DNA of 64,000 nt from contig NZ_JAFNAW010000003.1 of NCBI RefSeq assembly GCF_017356265.1, positions 1-64,000 of the forward strand. Direction: 5' to 3'. Position numbers and translations under genes: made by a program. Each line of letters opens with the position of its first letter. The first letter of the stretch is position 1. Source of the DNA: Paracoccus fontiphilus. GTDB taxonomy: Bacteria > Pseudomonadota > Alphaproteobacteria > Rhodobacterales > Rhodobacteraceae. Under the pieces are notes generated by a model. That model had not been told where the DNA came from. It worked only from the letters and a program-made list of their open reading frames with translations, and searched no databases. Of the stretch, positions 18,262 through 26,959 are shown one piece after another.

Positions 18262-18281
18262 GCCCCCGCTGCTGCGGGGGC
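18262..18281 (-). terminator. Rho-independent terminator of the ardC-associated operon
   Basis: A perfect 8-bp stem, GCCCCCGC (18262-18269) with GCGGGGGC (18274-18281) and a 4-base loop. On the minus strand it is followed by TTTTCC. It lies 7 bp beyond the end of the minus-strand gene at 18288. Confidence 0.75.
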
Positions 18282-18287
18282 CGGGTG

Positions 18288-18455
18288 TCAGATCGCAGCG
18301 ATAAACCGCTCTCCGCGCATGGGGTGCATCTCGTAGATCAAAACCTCGATGCCGAGGCGGGCGGCGCGGCGATGGCCGCGCCGCTCCGCTTCTGCCAAGG
18401 TGGCGCAGATGATGGGCAGGTCGTCGGGATCGTCCCGGATCTCGTAGGTGGTCAC
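18288..18455 (-). CDS. small hypothetical protein (55 aa)
   Basis: Starts at GTG 18455 (VTTYEIRDDPDDLPIICATL) with GGAG upstream and ends ERFIAAI. An acidic amino end is followed by an Arg-rich middle (AERRGHRRAARLGI). No family recognised. It overlaps the end of the Cys-rich gene upstream by 4 bp and is last before the terminator, so it belongs to the ardC operon. Confidence 0.55.
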   Translation of the reverse strand: MTTYEIRDDPDDLPIICATLAEAERRGHRRAARLGIEVLIYEMHPMRGERFIAAI

Positions 18456-18631
18456 AAGGAAACTCCCGGCTTGAGGTTTCCGACAGCATTCAGCCAGCCG
18501 CGCAACGTGGCGCAATCCATGCAGATGCAGGTGCCAGCTCCCTCGACCACGACCGGCGCAAGATAGACCCAAGGATTGCTCCTGCCGCATTTGCGGCAGG
18601 ACAGGGCGGGCAGGGGGTGGGGGCCGTTCAT
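18452..18631 (-). CDS. small zinc-ribbon-like protein (59 aa)
   Basis: Starts MNGPHPLPALSCRKCGRSNP at 18631. Two CxxC pairs (CRKCG and CICMDC) spaced about 25 residues apart indicate a small metal-binding fold. Its ATG overlaps the stop of ardC (ATGA, 18628-18631), so it was translated with ardC before the RIT insertion. Function unknown; small zinc-ribbon genes of this kind are common in plasmid leading regions. Confidence 0.65.
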   Translation of the reverse strand: MNGPHPLPALSCRKCGRSNPWVYLAPVVVEGAGTCICMDCATLRGWLNAVGNLKPGVSL

Positions 18632-18912
18632 GCGGCCGCCCCTTCTTCCTTCTCGGCGGGCTTGCCTTTCGCCAGCCATTCGGCGGCCTTCTGCGCCTCG
18701 CTGGCGGCCTTGAAAATGAGGCGCTTGTCGTCCTTCAGGGCGCGCAGCCAGCTTTGAACGTAAGCGCCGGATTGGTCGAAATCGGGTGTCAGGCCAAGTT
18801 TGGCGCAGGTCATGCAGTTGCCAATCTCGGCAATCAATTCCTCGAAGGCGTAAGCCTTGCGGTCATTGAAGCGGGAAAAGCGGTCAAGGCGGCTCTTGTG
18901 GCCGGTCCAATG
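18628..18912 (-). pseudogene. ardC: ardC 3' fragment (antirestriction/zincin-like protein)
   Basis: 94 codons reading HWTGHKSRLDRF ... YAFEELIAEIGNCMTCAKLGL ... GAYVQSWLRALKDDKRLIFK up to the stop, the carboxy part of ArdC-type proteins. The fragment begins inside the zinc motif, which is completed by the 5' fragment at 24077-24685. The missing join is occupied by the RIT element. Joined, the two parts give about 297 residues, normal for ArdC. The frame is otherwise intact, so the disruption is by insertion only. Confidence 0.9.
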
Positions 18913-18940
18913 ACATTTATGCCGACCTCGGCATAAGACG

Positions 18941-19024
18941 CATAATGCCGAGGTTCGGATTATGCCGCGCCGATATGCAGCTACTGTTGTGTTGTAGTTA
19001 GATCGGCGCGGCAGGTCGGCATAA
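18941..19024 (+). repeat. RIT left inverted repeat (84 bp)
   Basis: Starts CATAATGCCGAGGTTCGGAT and ends with GGTCGGCATAA. It contains internal inverted segments (GCCGCGCCGAT / ATCGGCGCGGC) around a central CTACTGTTGTGTTGTAGTTAG, suggesting paired recombinase sites. It differs from the right copy only at one T/C. Confidence 0.93.
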
Positions 19025-19284
19025 CACTTTGGCGGCAAACAGCAGCCGTTCGAACCGAACGCGGCGAATTCGGGCTTTGAGCCCGGTAGCAGAAGCAACC
19101 GGATTTCGCTGCACTTGCTCGCAGCAGATTTTTTGCCGCATGGCGGCAAAAACTCACGCCGCAGTGCGCCCGGGAAATCGGTCGTTCATGCTTTGCGCAG
19201 CAGGCCAGAGGCTGATGTTCGGCAGGCAACACGGTAAAGTATCAAAAACGTTGGCAGCGATTGGGACAAAGCTGCCAAAGGACG

Positions 19285-20616
19285 CTACGTCGGCTTCTTT
19301 GAGGCTTCTTCGTTTGCGAGAAGCTGGCGAGCTACAAGATCATGGTTCAGCCATAGGACGGGACCGGCAGGTGAACCTGTTTCGCCGAAGATCAGCTGTC
19401 CGGTCGCGGTCACGACATGGTAGCTTAGCACGTCACTCACCAGAGATTTGTGGTCTTTGTGCAGTTGAACGATTTCGCCCGACGTGCCGATTGTCTGCTC
19501 TGCCTGTTCCGGGCTGTTGGGTAAGGGCCATGAGGCGAAGTCGTAGAAGCGTTGCATCGCCTCGTGGTGTTGGTAATCTGATACCTTCTGCAGAAGGTCG
19601 TCCAGCGTCACGCCTTCCTTCAGCAGCGCCTGGCACTCGTTCCAGAGAGCCTCGACCCACGCGCCGCCACCCTCTTTTTGTAGCGCGCGAAGTAAGGGAA
19701 GTAGCGACAATTCGATGCCCGCGAACACATCAGAGGAGTTGGTCCGGATCTCTGGGCAATTGTAGACAGTCGCCTTCACGCCCTCGGCCCAGCCCTCTCT
19801 GGCAATGTCCTCCAGTCGCATCTTGGCGTAGCCTTGGGTGTAATTGGTATATGTCTGCCAGCGGTAGTCATCGCCGATCAACACTTCGGTCCCGTGATAG
19901 CCATAGGCCGTATAGCGAACCTGCCCCCCCGAAGCCTCGATCCGTTCCCGAATAGGGGCACTGGCGTCAAGAAGGTGTTGGAAGGTGTTGGCAGATACCT
20001 CGTCGAAGTTCTGAAGAATTAGCTTGCCTAGATCGCTCTCAATCAAGTCCTGCGAGGACATGTGCCGCGCACCGCGGCCCTTGTAGATGCGGTTCGCGAT
20101 TACGAGAAACGCTTTGGCCTTCGGAATCCCTCCCGCCATCGTATGCGCGAACAGCACGTTCCGGCCTTCCGGTATCATGCCGTCCAGTTCGCGGATGACG
20201 CGATCAAGTGTGCTCTTGAAGCGGTCAACACCATGCTTTCGACACATCTCGATATGCGTCCAGTCGAGCTTGTCGTTCTTCCACGACTCCACAGTCATCT
20301 TGTTGAGAAGATCGGTCGGAGTTGGCTGGCCAGCGGGTGCGTCCAGATCAAAGCCCGCCATGAGCGGTTGGTTGATGATTGTGCCGCCAAGTCTCTTCTC
20401 GGCTTCTGCGAGTTCCTCGACCGTCAATGCACGGAGAGCGTTGTTTTCTTCCCGCCGACCGACCGTGATTCCCACGATCTTCATGCCGGCCTTCCGGGCC
20501 TCGTCGACAAGACCTGTGGCGTATCCTCGCCCGAACAACTCGCCGAACAGGACGAACACGTCTCCTTCCCCGAACAAGGTATTACGACTCATATCAGAAG
20601 GGATGGGATAGTTCAT
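19285..20616 (-). CDS. probable FabMG-family enoyl-ACP reductase (RIT passenger)
   Basis: 443 residues from MNYPIPSDMSRNTLFGEGDV (AGGA 8 bases upstream). The early segment VFVLFGELFGRGYATGLVDEARKAGMKIVGITVGRR looks like a Rossmann-type nucleotide-binding beginning. Further blocks are PLMAGFDLDAPAGQPTPTDLL, FAHTMAGGIPKAK and TAYGYHGTEVLIG. From memory this is the family annotated as enoyl-ACP reductase FabMG, originally a metagenomic triclosan-tolerance determinant; no search was done. It would reduce enoyl-ACP in fatty-acid synthesis. Transcribed away from the recombinases inside the RIT element. It should be treated as unassigned if homology is not confirmed. Confidence 0.5.
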   Translation of the reverse strand: MNYPIPSDMSRNTLFGEGDVFVLFGELFGRGYATGLVDEARKAGMKIVGITVGRREENNALRALTVEELAEAEKRLGGTIINQPLMAGFDLDAPAGQPTPTDLLNKMTVESWKNDKLDWTHIEMCRKHGVDRFKSTLDRVIRELDGMIPEGRNVLFAHTMAGGIPKAKAFLVIANRIYKGRGARHMSSQDLIESDLGKLILQNFDEVSANTFQHLLDASAPIRERIEASGGQVRYTAYGYHGTEVLIGDDYRWQTYTNYTQGYAKMRLEDIAREGWAEGVKATVYNCPEIRTNSSDVFAGIELSLLPLLRALQKEGGGAWVEALWNECQALLKEGVTLDDLLQKVSDYQHHEAMQRFYDFASWPLPNSPEQAEQTIGTSGEIVQLHKDHKSLVSDVLSYHVVTATGQLIFGETGSPAGPVLWLNHDLVARQLLANEEASKKPT

Positions 20617-20816
20617 GTTTTCCTGCACCTGTGGCTCTCGTTCCATGCCGCGCAGTATCAGGAGATATGTGAAAGGTCATCACTGATCTTCACTGCCCGA
20701 CGGTGGCCGCTGAACGACCGGAAAGTCCGCATTGTGTCGATCTATCCTCGCCCCGTGAGCGTCCGCTTCGGTGATCTGGCATAAGCACAACCTTCAACCA
20801 ACTGAAGGAAAAGCTT

Positions 20817-22058
20817 GTGAAAACGCAACCATCTCGCGCGAACGGATCTCTACCAAACCGGATCAACCATGCTGACCACTTCGCCGAAGTCATCGAATCT
20901 GAAGGGTACAGCAAGGGGTCGATTGCTAAATACAGGTCGAATGCACAAGCGCTCACGGAGGCCCTGGTATCGGCAAAACTCACCCCTGCTGACTTAACTG
21001 ATGAGCTTATGGACCAGCTTGCGCGTTCAATCGTCGACGCCGCTTCGGCGAAAGACAAGAAGCATTGCCTATACCGACTTAATCGGTTCAGGGATTACCT
21101 GATCGAGAATGCATCCGCTCCTGCGCGCCCTATACCGCCGCTCGACATGTCGCCAAGGGCTGTGCTCAAACGAGAGTACGAGACGTACCTGCGCGTCCAG
21201 CGCGGTCTGTCCGGGGACACAATCTACCACTGCCTGCGGTTCTATGACCGGTTCCTGACCGCGAAGTTCGGGACCGGTTTAGGCGATCTCAACAAGATCA
21301 AACCCCGCGACATCACTGGGTTTATCCTTCGATTGCGTGAGGCGCAAAATGCGCCGCGCGACAAGACCGGTCCGTCACATCTGCGTAACCTGTTCCAGTT
21401 CCTGTTTTGGAGCGGCAAGACGGAGCGAAACCTGAGCAGCGCCGTGCCGAAGGCGCGGCAGCCGAAGCCGACAGGCATTCCGAGGTATCTGGAGCCGGAA
21501 CAGGTCAACCGGCTCATTGAGGCGGTGCGCGGCCACAAGAAAACGGGCCGACGCAACTATGCAATGCTGATGCTGATCGCCCGGCTGGGCCTTCGGCCCC
21601 CAGAGGTGACAGCGATAGAACTGGACGATATCGACTGGCGTGCTGGTGAAATCCTGATCCGTGGCAAAAGGCAATTGCATGATCGGATGCCAATGTCGGC
21701 GGAGATTGGTGAGGCGATTGTCGATTACATCAAGAACGAGCGCCGGGGCCCGGACCGCGCGCTGTTCGTGTCAGTCAAACCGCCGTTCAAGAGGTTCAAG
21801 GACGCGCAAATCCTGCGCTGGATTTTACGGGATGCATATGCTGCGACCGGCATTACTCCGCCGCAAGCCTATATCGGCACGCACATTCTGCGGCACAGCC
21901 TGGCCACCGACATGCTGCGAAAAGGCGCGTCGCTTGCCGAGATCGGGGATGTGCTGCGACACCGGTCTGCAATGAACACGACAATCTATGCGCAACATGA
22001 TGTCGATGCCTTGCGCTCGATCTCGCGTTCCTGGCCCACGGCGGAGGAAAAGCAATGA
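20817..22058 (+). CDS. tyrosine recombinase, first of RIT trio
   Basis: 413 residues: a SAM-like core-binding domain, then the catalytic domain with Arg in LGLRPPEVTAIEL, HILRHSLAT (His-x-x-Arg), LRHRS and the nucleophile Tyr in TTIYAQHD near the end. All catalytic residues are present. GTG/ATG start at 20817 after GAAGGAAAAGC. Its stop overlaps the start of the second recombinase (ATGA), so the three are one transcript. In RIT elements the three proteins belong to different subfamilies and probably act together on the inverted ends. Confidence 0.93.
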   Translation: MKTQPSRANGSLPNRINHADHFAEVIESEGYSKGSIAKYRSNAQALTEALVSAKLTPADLTDELMDQLARSIVDAASAKDKKHCLYRLNRFRDYLIENASAPARPIPPLDMSPRAVLKREYETYLRVQRGLSGDTIYHCLRFYDRFLTAKFGTGLGDLNKIKPRDITGFILRLREAQNAPRDKTGPSHLRNLFQFLFWSGKTERNLSSAVPKARQPKPTGIPRYLEPEQVNRLIEAVRGHKKTGRRNYAMLMLIARLGLRPPEVTAIELDDIDWRAGEILIRGKRQLHDRMPMSAEIGEAIVDYIKNERRGPDRALFVSVKPPFKRFKDAQILRWILRDAYAATGITPPQAYIGTHILRHSLATDMLRKGASLAEIGDVLRHRSAMNTTIYAQHDVDALRSISRSWPTAEEKQ

Positions 22059-22999
22059 AGCCGCTTACCCAACGACTTGATGAATACCTGGCCCTGCGGC
22101 GTTCGATGGGCTTTGACCTCTCCTTCGAGGAACGGGTTTTGCGCAAGTTCGCGATCTATGGCGACGAAAACGGGTTCGCCCGGATCTCGACGCCCTTGTT
22201 CCTTGGCTGGAAGGGAAACTATGGCAGCGCGGACAACAACACATGGTCTCGTCGCCTTGGCATGGTGCGCCGGTTCGCCTTTTGGCTTGCAGAGCACGAC
22301 GATCGGACCGAAGTCCCGTCCAGCCAACTCGTCATAGGCCGATACCGAAGACGTGTCCCCTACATCTATGCGCCCAGTCAGATCGCGGACATTGTCGATG
22401 AAGCCGGGCGGCTGCCGTCGCCCTACGGCCTTCGTGCCGCTTTGTGCCAGACCCTGTTCGGCTTGATCGCGGTGACGGGCATGCGGGTGAACGAAGCTTT
22501 GTCTCTGGACCGGCAAGACGTCGATCTTGACCGTGCCGTGCTTACGCTCAGAAACACGAAGAATGGTAAGGATCGGCAGCTGCCCGTCAAGGACGACACC
22601 GCCCATCGGCTCGCCCACTATGCCGAGTTGCGGGATCGGCTGGTAGCGCACCAGTCGTCGGCGTTCTTCATCAAAGAAGATGGCAAGCCGGCGGGAGATT
22701 GCGGGGCACGCTACAACTTCGCGCAAGTCAGCAGAAACATCGGTCTTCGCTCACCGCAAGCCTTCAACCGACACGGCGATGGACCGCGCATCCATGATTT
22801 GCGGCACACATTTGCCGTCCACACCATCCTGGACTGGTTCCGCGATGGCCGGGACATCGAGGCAGAAATGTACAAGCTCAGCACCTATCTCGGCCATTCC
22901 GAACCAAAGCACACATTCTGGTATATCGAAGCCGTGCCCGAGCTGATGCAGCTGGCTGCGGCGCGGGCCGAACGACGGGTACTGGAGGGCGCATCATGA
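22055..22999 (+). CDS. tyrosine recombinase, second of RIT trio
   Basis: 314 residues. Catalytic Arg in GMRVNEALSLDRQDV, HDLRHTFAVHT, then LGHSEPKHTFWYI with His and Tyr. Complete set of residues and normal length. It overlaps the genes before and after by 4 bases each, indicating translational coupling and fixed stoichiometry. Confidence 0.93.
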   Translation: MKPLTQRLDEYLALRRSMGFDLSFEERVLRKFAIYGDENGFARISTPLFLGWKGNYGSADNNTWSRRLGMVRRFAFWLAEHDDRTEVPSSQLVIGRYRRRVPYIYAPSQIADIVDEAGRLPSPYGLRAALCQTLFGLIAVTGMRVNEALSLDRQDVDLDRAVLTLRNTKNGKDRQLPVKDDTAHRLAHYAELRDRLVAHQSSAFFIKEDGKPAGDCGARYNFAQVSRNIGLRSPQAFNRHGDGPRIHDLRHTFAVHTILDWFRDGRDIEAEMYKLSTYLGHSEPKHTFWYIEAVPELMQLAAARAERRVLEGAS

Positions 23000-23994
23000 T
23001 CGCGACCTATCCATTGCCAATCTACGTGCAACGGTTCTTCACCGAGCGGCTGTTGACCCAGATGCAGGCCAGCCCAAACACGATCGCCAGCTATCGCGAC
23101 ACCTTCCGGCTCTTGCTGAAATACGCGACAGCAGAGACCAGGTTGCCGCCGACTGAGCTGCATGTAGCCCACATCGATGCCGACATCATCGGGCGGTTCT
23201 TGACGTTCTGCGAGGATGAACGCGGCAACAGCGCGCGAAGCCGGAACACGCGGCTAGCCGCGATCCGTTCGTTCTTCAAATATGTCGCGGGCTGTGAACC
23301 TCAGTTGCTGCATCATTGCCAGAAGGTGCTGGCGATGCCGTCCAAACGGCACGAAAAACGCGTCGTGGACTTCCTCACCCGTGACGAGATGGAGGCCTTG
23401 CTGAAGGCACCTGACCAGACGACCTGGTTTGGGCGGCGTGATCGGGTGTTGCTCCTCACAATGCTACAGACGGGTTTGCGCGTATCAGAGGTGATCGGCC
23501 TGCGCGTCGGCGACGTCGAGCTCGGCACCGGAGCGCACCTCAGATGTATGGGCAAAGGCCGAAAGGAACGCGCAACGCCGCTTCGCACAGACAGTCGGGA
23601 TGCATTGAAGGCGTGGCTCGCGCAGAGCCGGGCTAAGCCCAACGAGCCCCTGTTCGCAACCATCAGTGGCAGGCCGCTCAGCAGAGATGCGGTCGAGCGA
23701 ATTGTTCGGAAACATGCGGCCACCGCCGCCTCGACCAACTCGACGTTCAGACTGAAGCGCGTCACACCCCATGTCTTGCGCCACACCGCTGCAATGCAGC
23801 TTCTACAGAGCGGAGTTGATCGGACAATCATTGCCCTTTGGCTGGGCCATGAATCGATTGATACGACACAAGTCTACATCCACGCCGATATCGAACTGAA
23901 AGAAAGGGCTATGGCTCTGACAAAGCCACTTGGCCAGGCGAGCGGACGATATCGACCGGGTGACGAACTCTTGGCATTCCTAGAAGCGCTCTGA
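22996..23994 (+). CDS. tyrosine recombinase, third of RIT trio
   Basis: 332 residues, XerD/integrase-like. Arg in GLRVSEVIGLRVGDVELG, HVLRHTAAMQLL, WLGHESIDTTQVYIH with the nucleophile Tyr. The stop at 23992-23994 lies directly before the right inverted repeat (23996), so the gene fills the element to its end. All catalytic residues are present. Confidence 0.93.
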   Translation: MIATYPLPIYVQRFFTERLLTQMQASPNTIASYRDTFRLLLKYATAETRLPPTELHVAHIDADIIGRFLTFCEDERGNSARSRNTRLAAIRSFFKYVAGCEPQLLHHCQKVLAMPSKRHEKRVVDFLTRDEMEALLKAPDQTTWFGRRDRVLLLTMLQTGLRVSEVIGLRVGDVELGTGAHLRCMGKGRKERATPLRTDSRDALKAWLAQSRAKPNEPLFATISGRPLSRDAVERIVRKHAATAASTNSTFRLKRVTPHVLRHTAAMQLLQSGVDRTIIALWLGHESIDTTQVYIHADIELKERAMALTKPLGQASGRYRPGDELLAFLEAL

Positions 23995-23995
23995 A

Positions 23996-24079
23996 TTATG
24001 CCGACCTGCCGCGCCGATCTAACTACAACACAACAGTAGCTGCATATCGGCGCGGCATAATCCAAACCTCGGCATTATG
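23996..24079 (-). repeat. RIT right inverted repeat (84 bp)
   Basis: Reverse complement of the left repeat with a single mismatch. Its outer end CGGCATTATG abuts ardC codons directly, unlike the left side, where 28 extra bases intervene. Confidence 0.93.
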
Positions 24080-24685
24080 GGTCGCCTCATGGGCAAGCGT
24101 GGCATAAAATCCTGCCGCGCTGTGGAACGTCGCAATCGGCGGCATGTGAATGAAATCCTCGCCGGGGTTGTAGAAGGCTTGCGGCTCGTCGCTGGTGCGA
24201 ATGTCCGCACCGGTCGCCGCGAAAAAGGCGTCAAGGGCGGGGTCGGCTTCGGTGCCAAGGTCACGGGCAGGCTCGGCGGGGGTGCCATAGTATTCTGCGG
24301 GCAGGCCGTCGATCTGCTCGGCGTTAAAGACCCGGTAGGCTTTCAGGTAGGGCAGGCGGCGCTCCTCGCCGGTGTCCGCGTCCTCGCGCTCAAAGGTGCC
24401 ATATTTCACAACCGTTGACGATTTCTCACCCTTGCACACCTGTCCGCCTGCCTCCTGCGCCTGCTTGTAGGTGAACCAACGGGCGGCGCGGTAGCCTTTG
24501 GCGTCTGCGGCAAGCCACAACATCAGGACGTTGATGCCGGAATAGGGTTCGCCGTTGCTCCGCAGCGGGAAGGGTGCGCCGCCCTTGTCGCCGGTCCACG
24601 GCTTGCGCCATGCCGGAGTGCCCGCTTTGAGGCTGGCAATGATGCTGTCGGTGACGTGGGCGTAGAGGTCGAACGTGTCAGCCAT
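24077..24685 (-). pseudogene. ardC: ardC 5' fragment
   Basis: 203 codons from MADTFDLYAHVTDSIIASLK (ATG 24685) through the ArdC N-terminal ssDNA-binding-type domain (WRKPWTGDKGG, YSGINVLMLW, RWFTYKQAQEAGGQVCKGEK) to HEATH, the zinc-binding HExxH of the zincin-like domain. The coding sequence is cut at the last His codon by the RIT element. The remaining 94 codons lie at 18628-18912. ArdC proteins protect incoming plasmid DNA from restriction. The start is supported by AAGGAGG located inside repeat A1 immediately upstream. Confidence 0.9.
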
Positions 24686-24689
24686 GTGT

Positions 24690-25084
24690 GGCCTCCTTGT
24701 GGTGCTGCCCTTTGCCGGTCTGGTGCCGGACAATCGGGCGGGGTTTCTGGCGAGGACCGCGAAGCGGCCCTCTCCTGAAACCCTGCCTCCCGGCGAGGGC
24801 AGGAGGGGGACCCAGGCAAGGTTGGACGTCAGGGGCGAAGGGGAGGGGGATCACCCGGCCTGCACGAAGCTGCAGGCGCAGGAAGGCCGGGGAAACCCCT
24901 TCGCCCCGTGAAGCGGACGGCCTTGCCTGGGGGAACCGGCGGTTCCCATGAACGGACACGCGCCCTTCGCGCGTGGTTCCACAAAGGGCAGGGGCGTTCG
25001 GCTTGACCGAATCCCCCGGCCAGGCGCGGTCCCGCGCCTTTGCCCCGATCACCGCGCCCGGCGCGGGGATCTCTCCATCATCTT
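24690..25084 (-). repeat. repeat A, copy 1 (upstream of ardC)
   Basis: About 395 bp, nearly identical to 31832-32227. It lies directly before the ardC start and includes its ribosome site. Many stems can form, for example GGGAACC/GGTTCCC with a 3-base loop and GGCGCGG/CGCGCC. The same orientation relative to a minus-strand gene is seen for copy 2. Probably a shared promoter/leader; see findings. Confidence 0.85.
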
Positions 25085-25184
25085 ACTGAGGTTGAAGCTT
25101 TCCAGCCTAACCAAGCACACAGGTGTCTCGTAGTGCGAAGTCCGGCAATGACATCAAGATCGTCACGACCCTCCCGGTTCTGGC

Positions 25185-26168
25185 TCAGCTTCGCGTGTCA
25201 GATGGAAATGATCGGAAGTTTTCACGGTATCGAAGTGGGCTCAGCCCCAACCTGCGCTGAAATGCGCCAAGCATCTGCTGCGGGCTGGAGAAGCCACAGT
25301 CAAACGCGATGGTTTTGATCGGGCGATCCGTCGCTTCGAGCAGATTGCGCGCGTGATCGATACGGATGCTTTCGACGAAGTCATGGGGTGTCTGGCCCAG
25401 CTCCTTCACAAAGAGGCGGGCCACGGTGCGGGGGCTGGTGCCGGCGATCTCGGCCAGCCGATCGACGGAAAGCGCTTCGGCGAGATGATGAATGACATGG
25501 TCCCGGACCCTGCCGATAGGCGACTCCGGGTCGCCGTGTGGCAGCAACAGCGGGCTGAACTGCGACTGGCCGCCCTGACGCTGGGCAACGACCACAAGGC
25601 GCTTCGCACAGGCGAGGGCGAGAGCTGCGCCATGATCCTCGGCAACGAGTGCCAAGGCAAGGTCAATGCCTGCGGTTACGCCCGCTGATGTGACCAGAGC
25701 ACCGTCACGGGCGTGGATGCGGTCGTGCTCGACCCGGCAGGCTGGAAACTGCGCAGCAAGCTGAGCTGCATTCTGCCAATGGGTCGTCGCCACACGCTCA
25801 TTGAGCAGGCCGGCATGGCCGAGCGCGAAGGCTCCGGTGCAGATCGACCCGTAACGCCCCGCCTGCGCGCCCCAGCTGCGCAGCCAGTTCGACATGCCCG
25901 CATCCGGCTCCGCATCCGGCAAGGCCGGCCCCCCGGCAACAAGGACGATATCGAACTGCCGCTCGGCCTGCCTGAAGGAGAGATGCGGGATCATCGCCAT
26001 CCCGTTCGAGGCACGAAGCGGTGCCGTATCGCTTGCAAGCAGCAGGCAATCATAGCCTTCGCTGGAAGTCAGCGCCGCAGTCGCCTCGGCGAAGACATCC
26101 AGCGGCCCTGCCACGTCCAACGCCTGCACCCCCTCGTGAATGACGAGGGCAACCTGCTGACGCCCCAT
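25185..26168 (-). CDS. GlxA-like transcriptional regulator (DJ-1/PfpI + AraC HTH)
   Basis: 327 residues from MGRQQVALVIHEGVQALDVAGPLDVF (ATG 26168, GGGAGGGG upstream). Residues about 1-190 form a DJ-1/PfpI class I amidotransferase-like domain with the GSICTGAFALGHAGLL nucleophile-elbow region. Residues about 210-320 hold the double AraC helix-turn-helix (VDRLAEIAGTSPRTVARLF, IKTIAFDCGFSSPQQMLGAFQRR). It is divergent from the HD-domain gene 131 bp away and likely controls it. Both genes sit between repeats A1 and B1, as if inserted there. Confidence 0.9.
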   Translation of the reverse strand: MGRQQVALVIHEGVQALDVAGPLDVFAEATAALTSSEGYDCLLLASDTAPLRASNGMAMIPHLSFRQAERQFDIVLVAGGPALPDAEPDAGMSNWLRSWGAQAGRYGSICTGAFALGHAGLLNERVATTHWQNAAQLAAQFPACRVEHDRIHARDGALVTSAGVTAGIDLALALVAEDHGAALALACAKRLVVVAQRQGGQSQFSPLLLPHGDPESPIGRVRDHVIHHLAEALSVDRLAEIAGTSPRTVARLFVKELGQTPHDFVESIRIDHARNLLEATDRPIKTIAFDCGFSSPQQMLGAFQRRLGLSPLRYRENFRSFPSDTRS

Positions 26169-26299
26169 CGAAACCCCTCCCGAGTGCCCAGTCAAGGCAG
26201 TTTATCGCAGATGATTGGCAGTTTTTCGATGGTTATGATGTTTGCTGCCAAGTCAATTGCAAGCGATCATGCTGAAGACCCTGCCACAGGAGACCTGCC

Positions 26300-26959
26300 A
26301 TGACCGACCCGCTTCTCTCGAAGGCCAGCATCAACGGCATTTCGGTGCCTGACAGCAAGCTTGGCCGTGCCATTACCGAGTTCATTCGCGACACTGAATC
26401 CGAGCTTCTCTTCAACCATTCCAGCCGCGTCTATTTCTTCGGTGCCTTGGCCGGCCAGCAACGCGGCCTCACTTTCAGCGCCGAACTACTCTATGCGGCG
26501 GCGATGTTTCACGACATTGGCCTGATGCCCTCTCACAGCAGCCAGGACTTGCGGTTCGAGGTCGATGGGGCCAACGCCGCTCGCGATTTTCTGCAAGGCC
26601 ATGGTGTTGATCCGAGCGACATCGACAAGGTCTGGACGGGGATCGCACTCCACACCACGCCCGGCATACCCGAACACATGCATCCTGTCATCGCCCTGAC
26701 GACCGCCGGGGTGGAAATGGACGTCCTTGGCCTGACTTATGGCGAGTATGACGATGCAACGCGCGAGGCCGTGGTCGCCGCTTTCCCGCGCACGCCCCAG
26801 TTCAAGGAAGACATCATCCAAGCCTTCTATGACGGCATCAAGCACAAGCCCGACACCACCTTCGGCAACGTGAAGGCCGACGTACTCGCTGACAAGGACC
26901 CGCATTTCCACCGCGGGAACTTCTGCAGTGTCATACGCTGCTCACGCTGGAAGGGATGA
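26300..26959 (+). CDS. HD-domain protein (cyanamide-hydratase-like)
   Basis: 219 residues. The HD metal site reads AAMFHDIGLMPSH near residue 72, preceded by NHSSRVYFFGAL and followed by GIALHTTPGI. This order resembles HD proteins of the cyanamide hydratase type rather than nucleotide phosphohydrolases. AGGAG precedes the ATG. Soluble, with no other domain. The neighbouring divergent GlxA/AraC-type regulator suggests inducible expression in response to a small molecule. Substrate unknown. Confidence 0.8.
   Translation: MTDPLLSKASINGISVPDSKLGRAITEFIRDTESELLFNHSSRVYFFGALAGQQRGLTFSAELLYAAAMFHDIGLMPSHSSQDLRFEVDGANAARDFLQGHGVDPSDIDKVWTGIALHTTPGIPEHMHPVIALTTAGVEMDVLGLTYGEYDDATREAVVAAFPRTPQFKEDIIQAFYDGIKHKPDTTFGNVKADVLADKDPHFHRGNFCSVIRCSRWKG

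Larger units (their letters stand above)
18913..24079. mobile_element. RIT (recombinase-in-trio) element with passenger gene, inserted in ardC
   Basis: About 5.17 kb between the two halves of ardC. It contains three consecutive, overlapping tyrosine recombinase genes in one direction, the hallmark of RIT elements, and a divergent 443-residue passenger gene. The ends are 84-bp inverted repeats (18941-19024 and 23996-24079) differing at one position. On the left, 28 further bases (18913-18940) with the palindrome-like TTATGCCGACCTCGGCATAA lie outside the repeat. The ardC triplet ATG (His codon on the minus strand) is present at both junctions, so clean excision would restore ardC. Bounds are certain to within those 3 bases. 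Confidence 0.9.

Noticed and set aside
18096..18281. Possible CRISPR-like short palindromes
   Set aside because: Only two different hairpins, no repeated spacer unit; terminators explain them better.
24690..25084. Repeat A as an insertion sequence or MITE
   Set aside because: No terminal inverted repeats or target duplication, and both copies hold the ribosome site of the gene downstream, which fits a leader better than a mobile unit.
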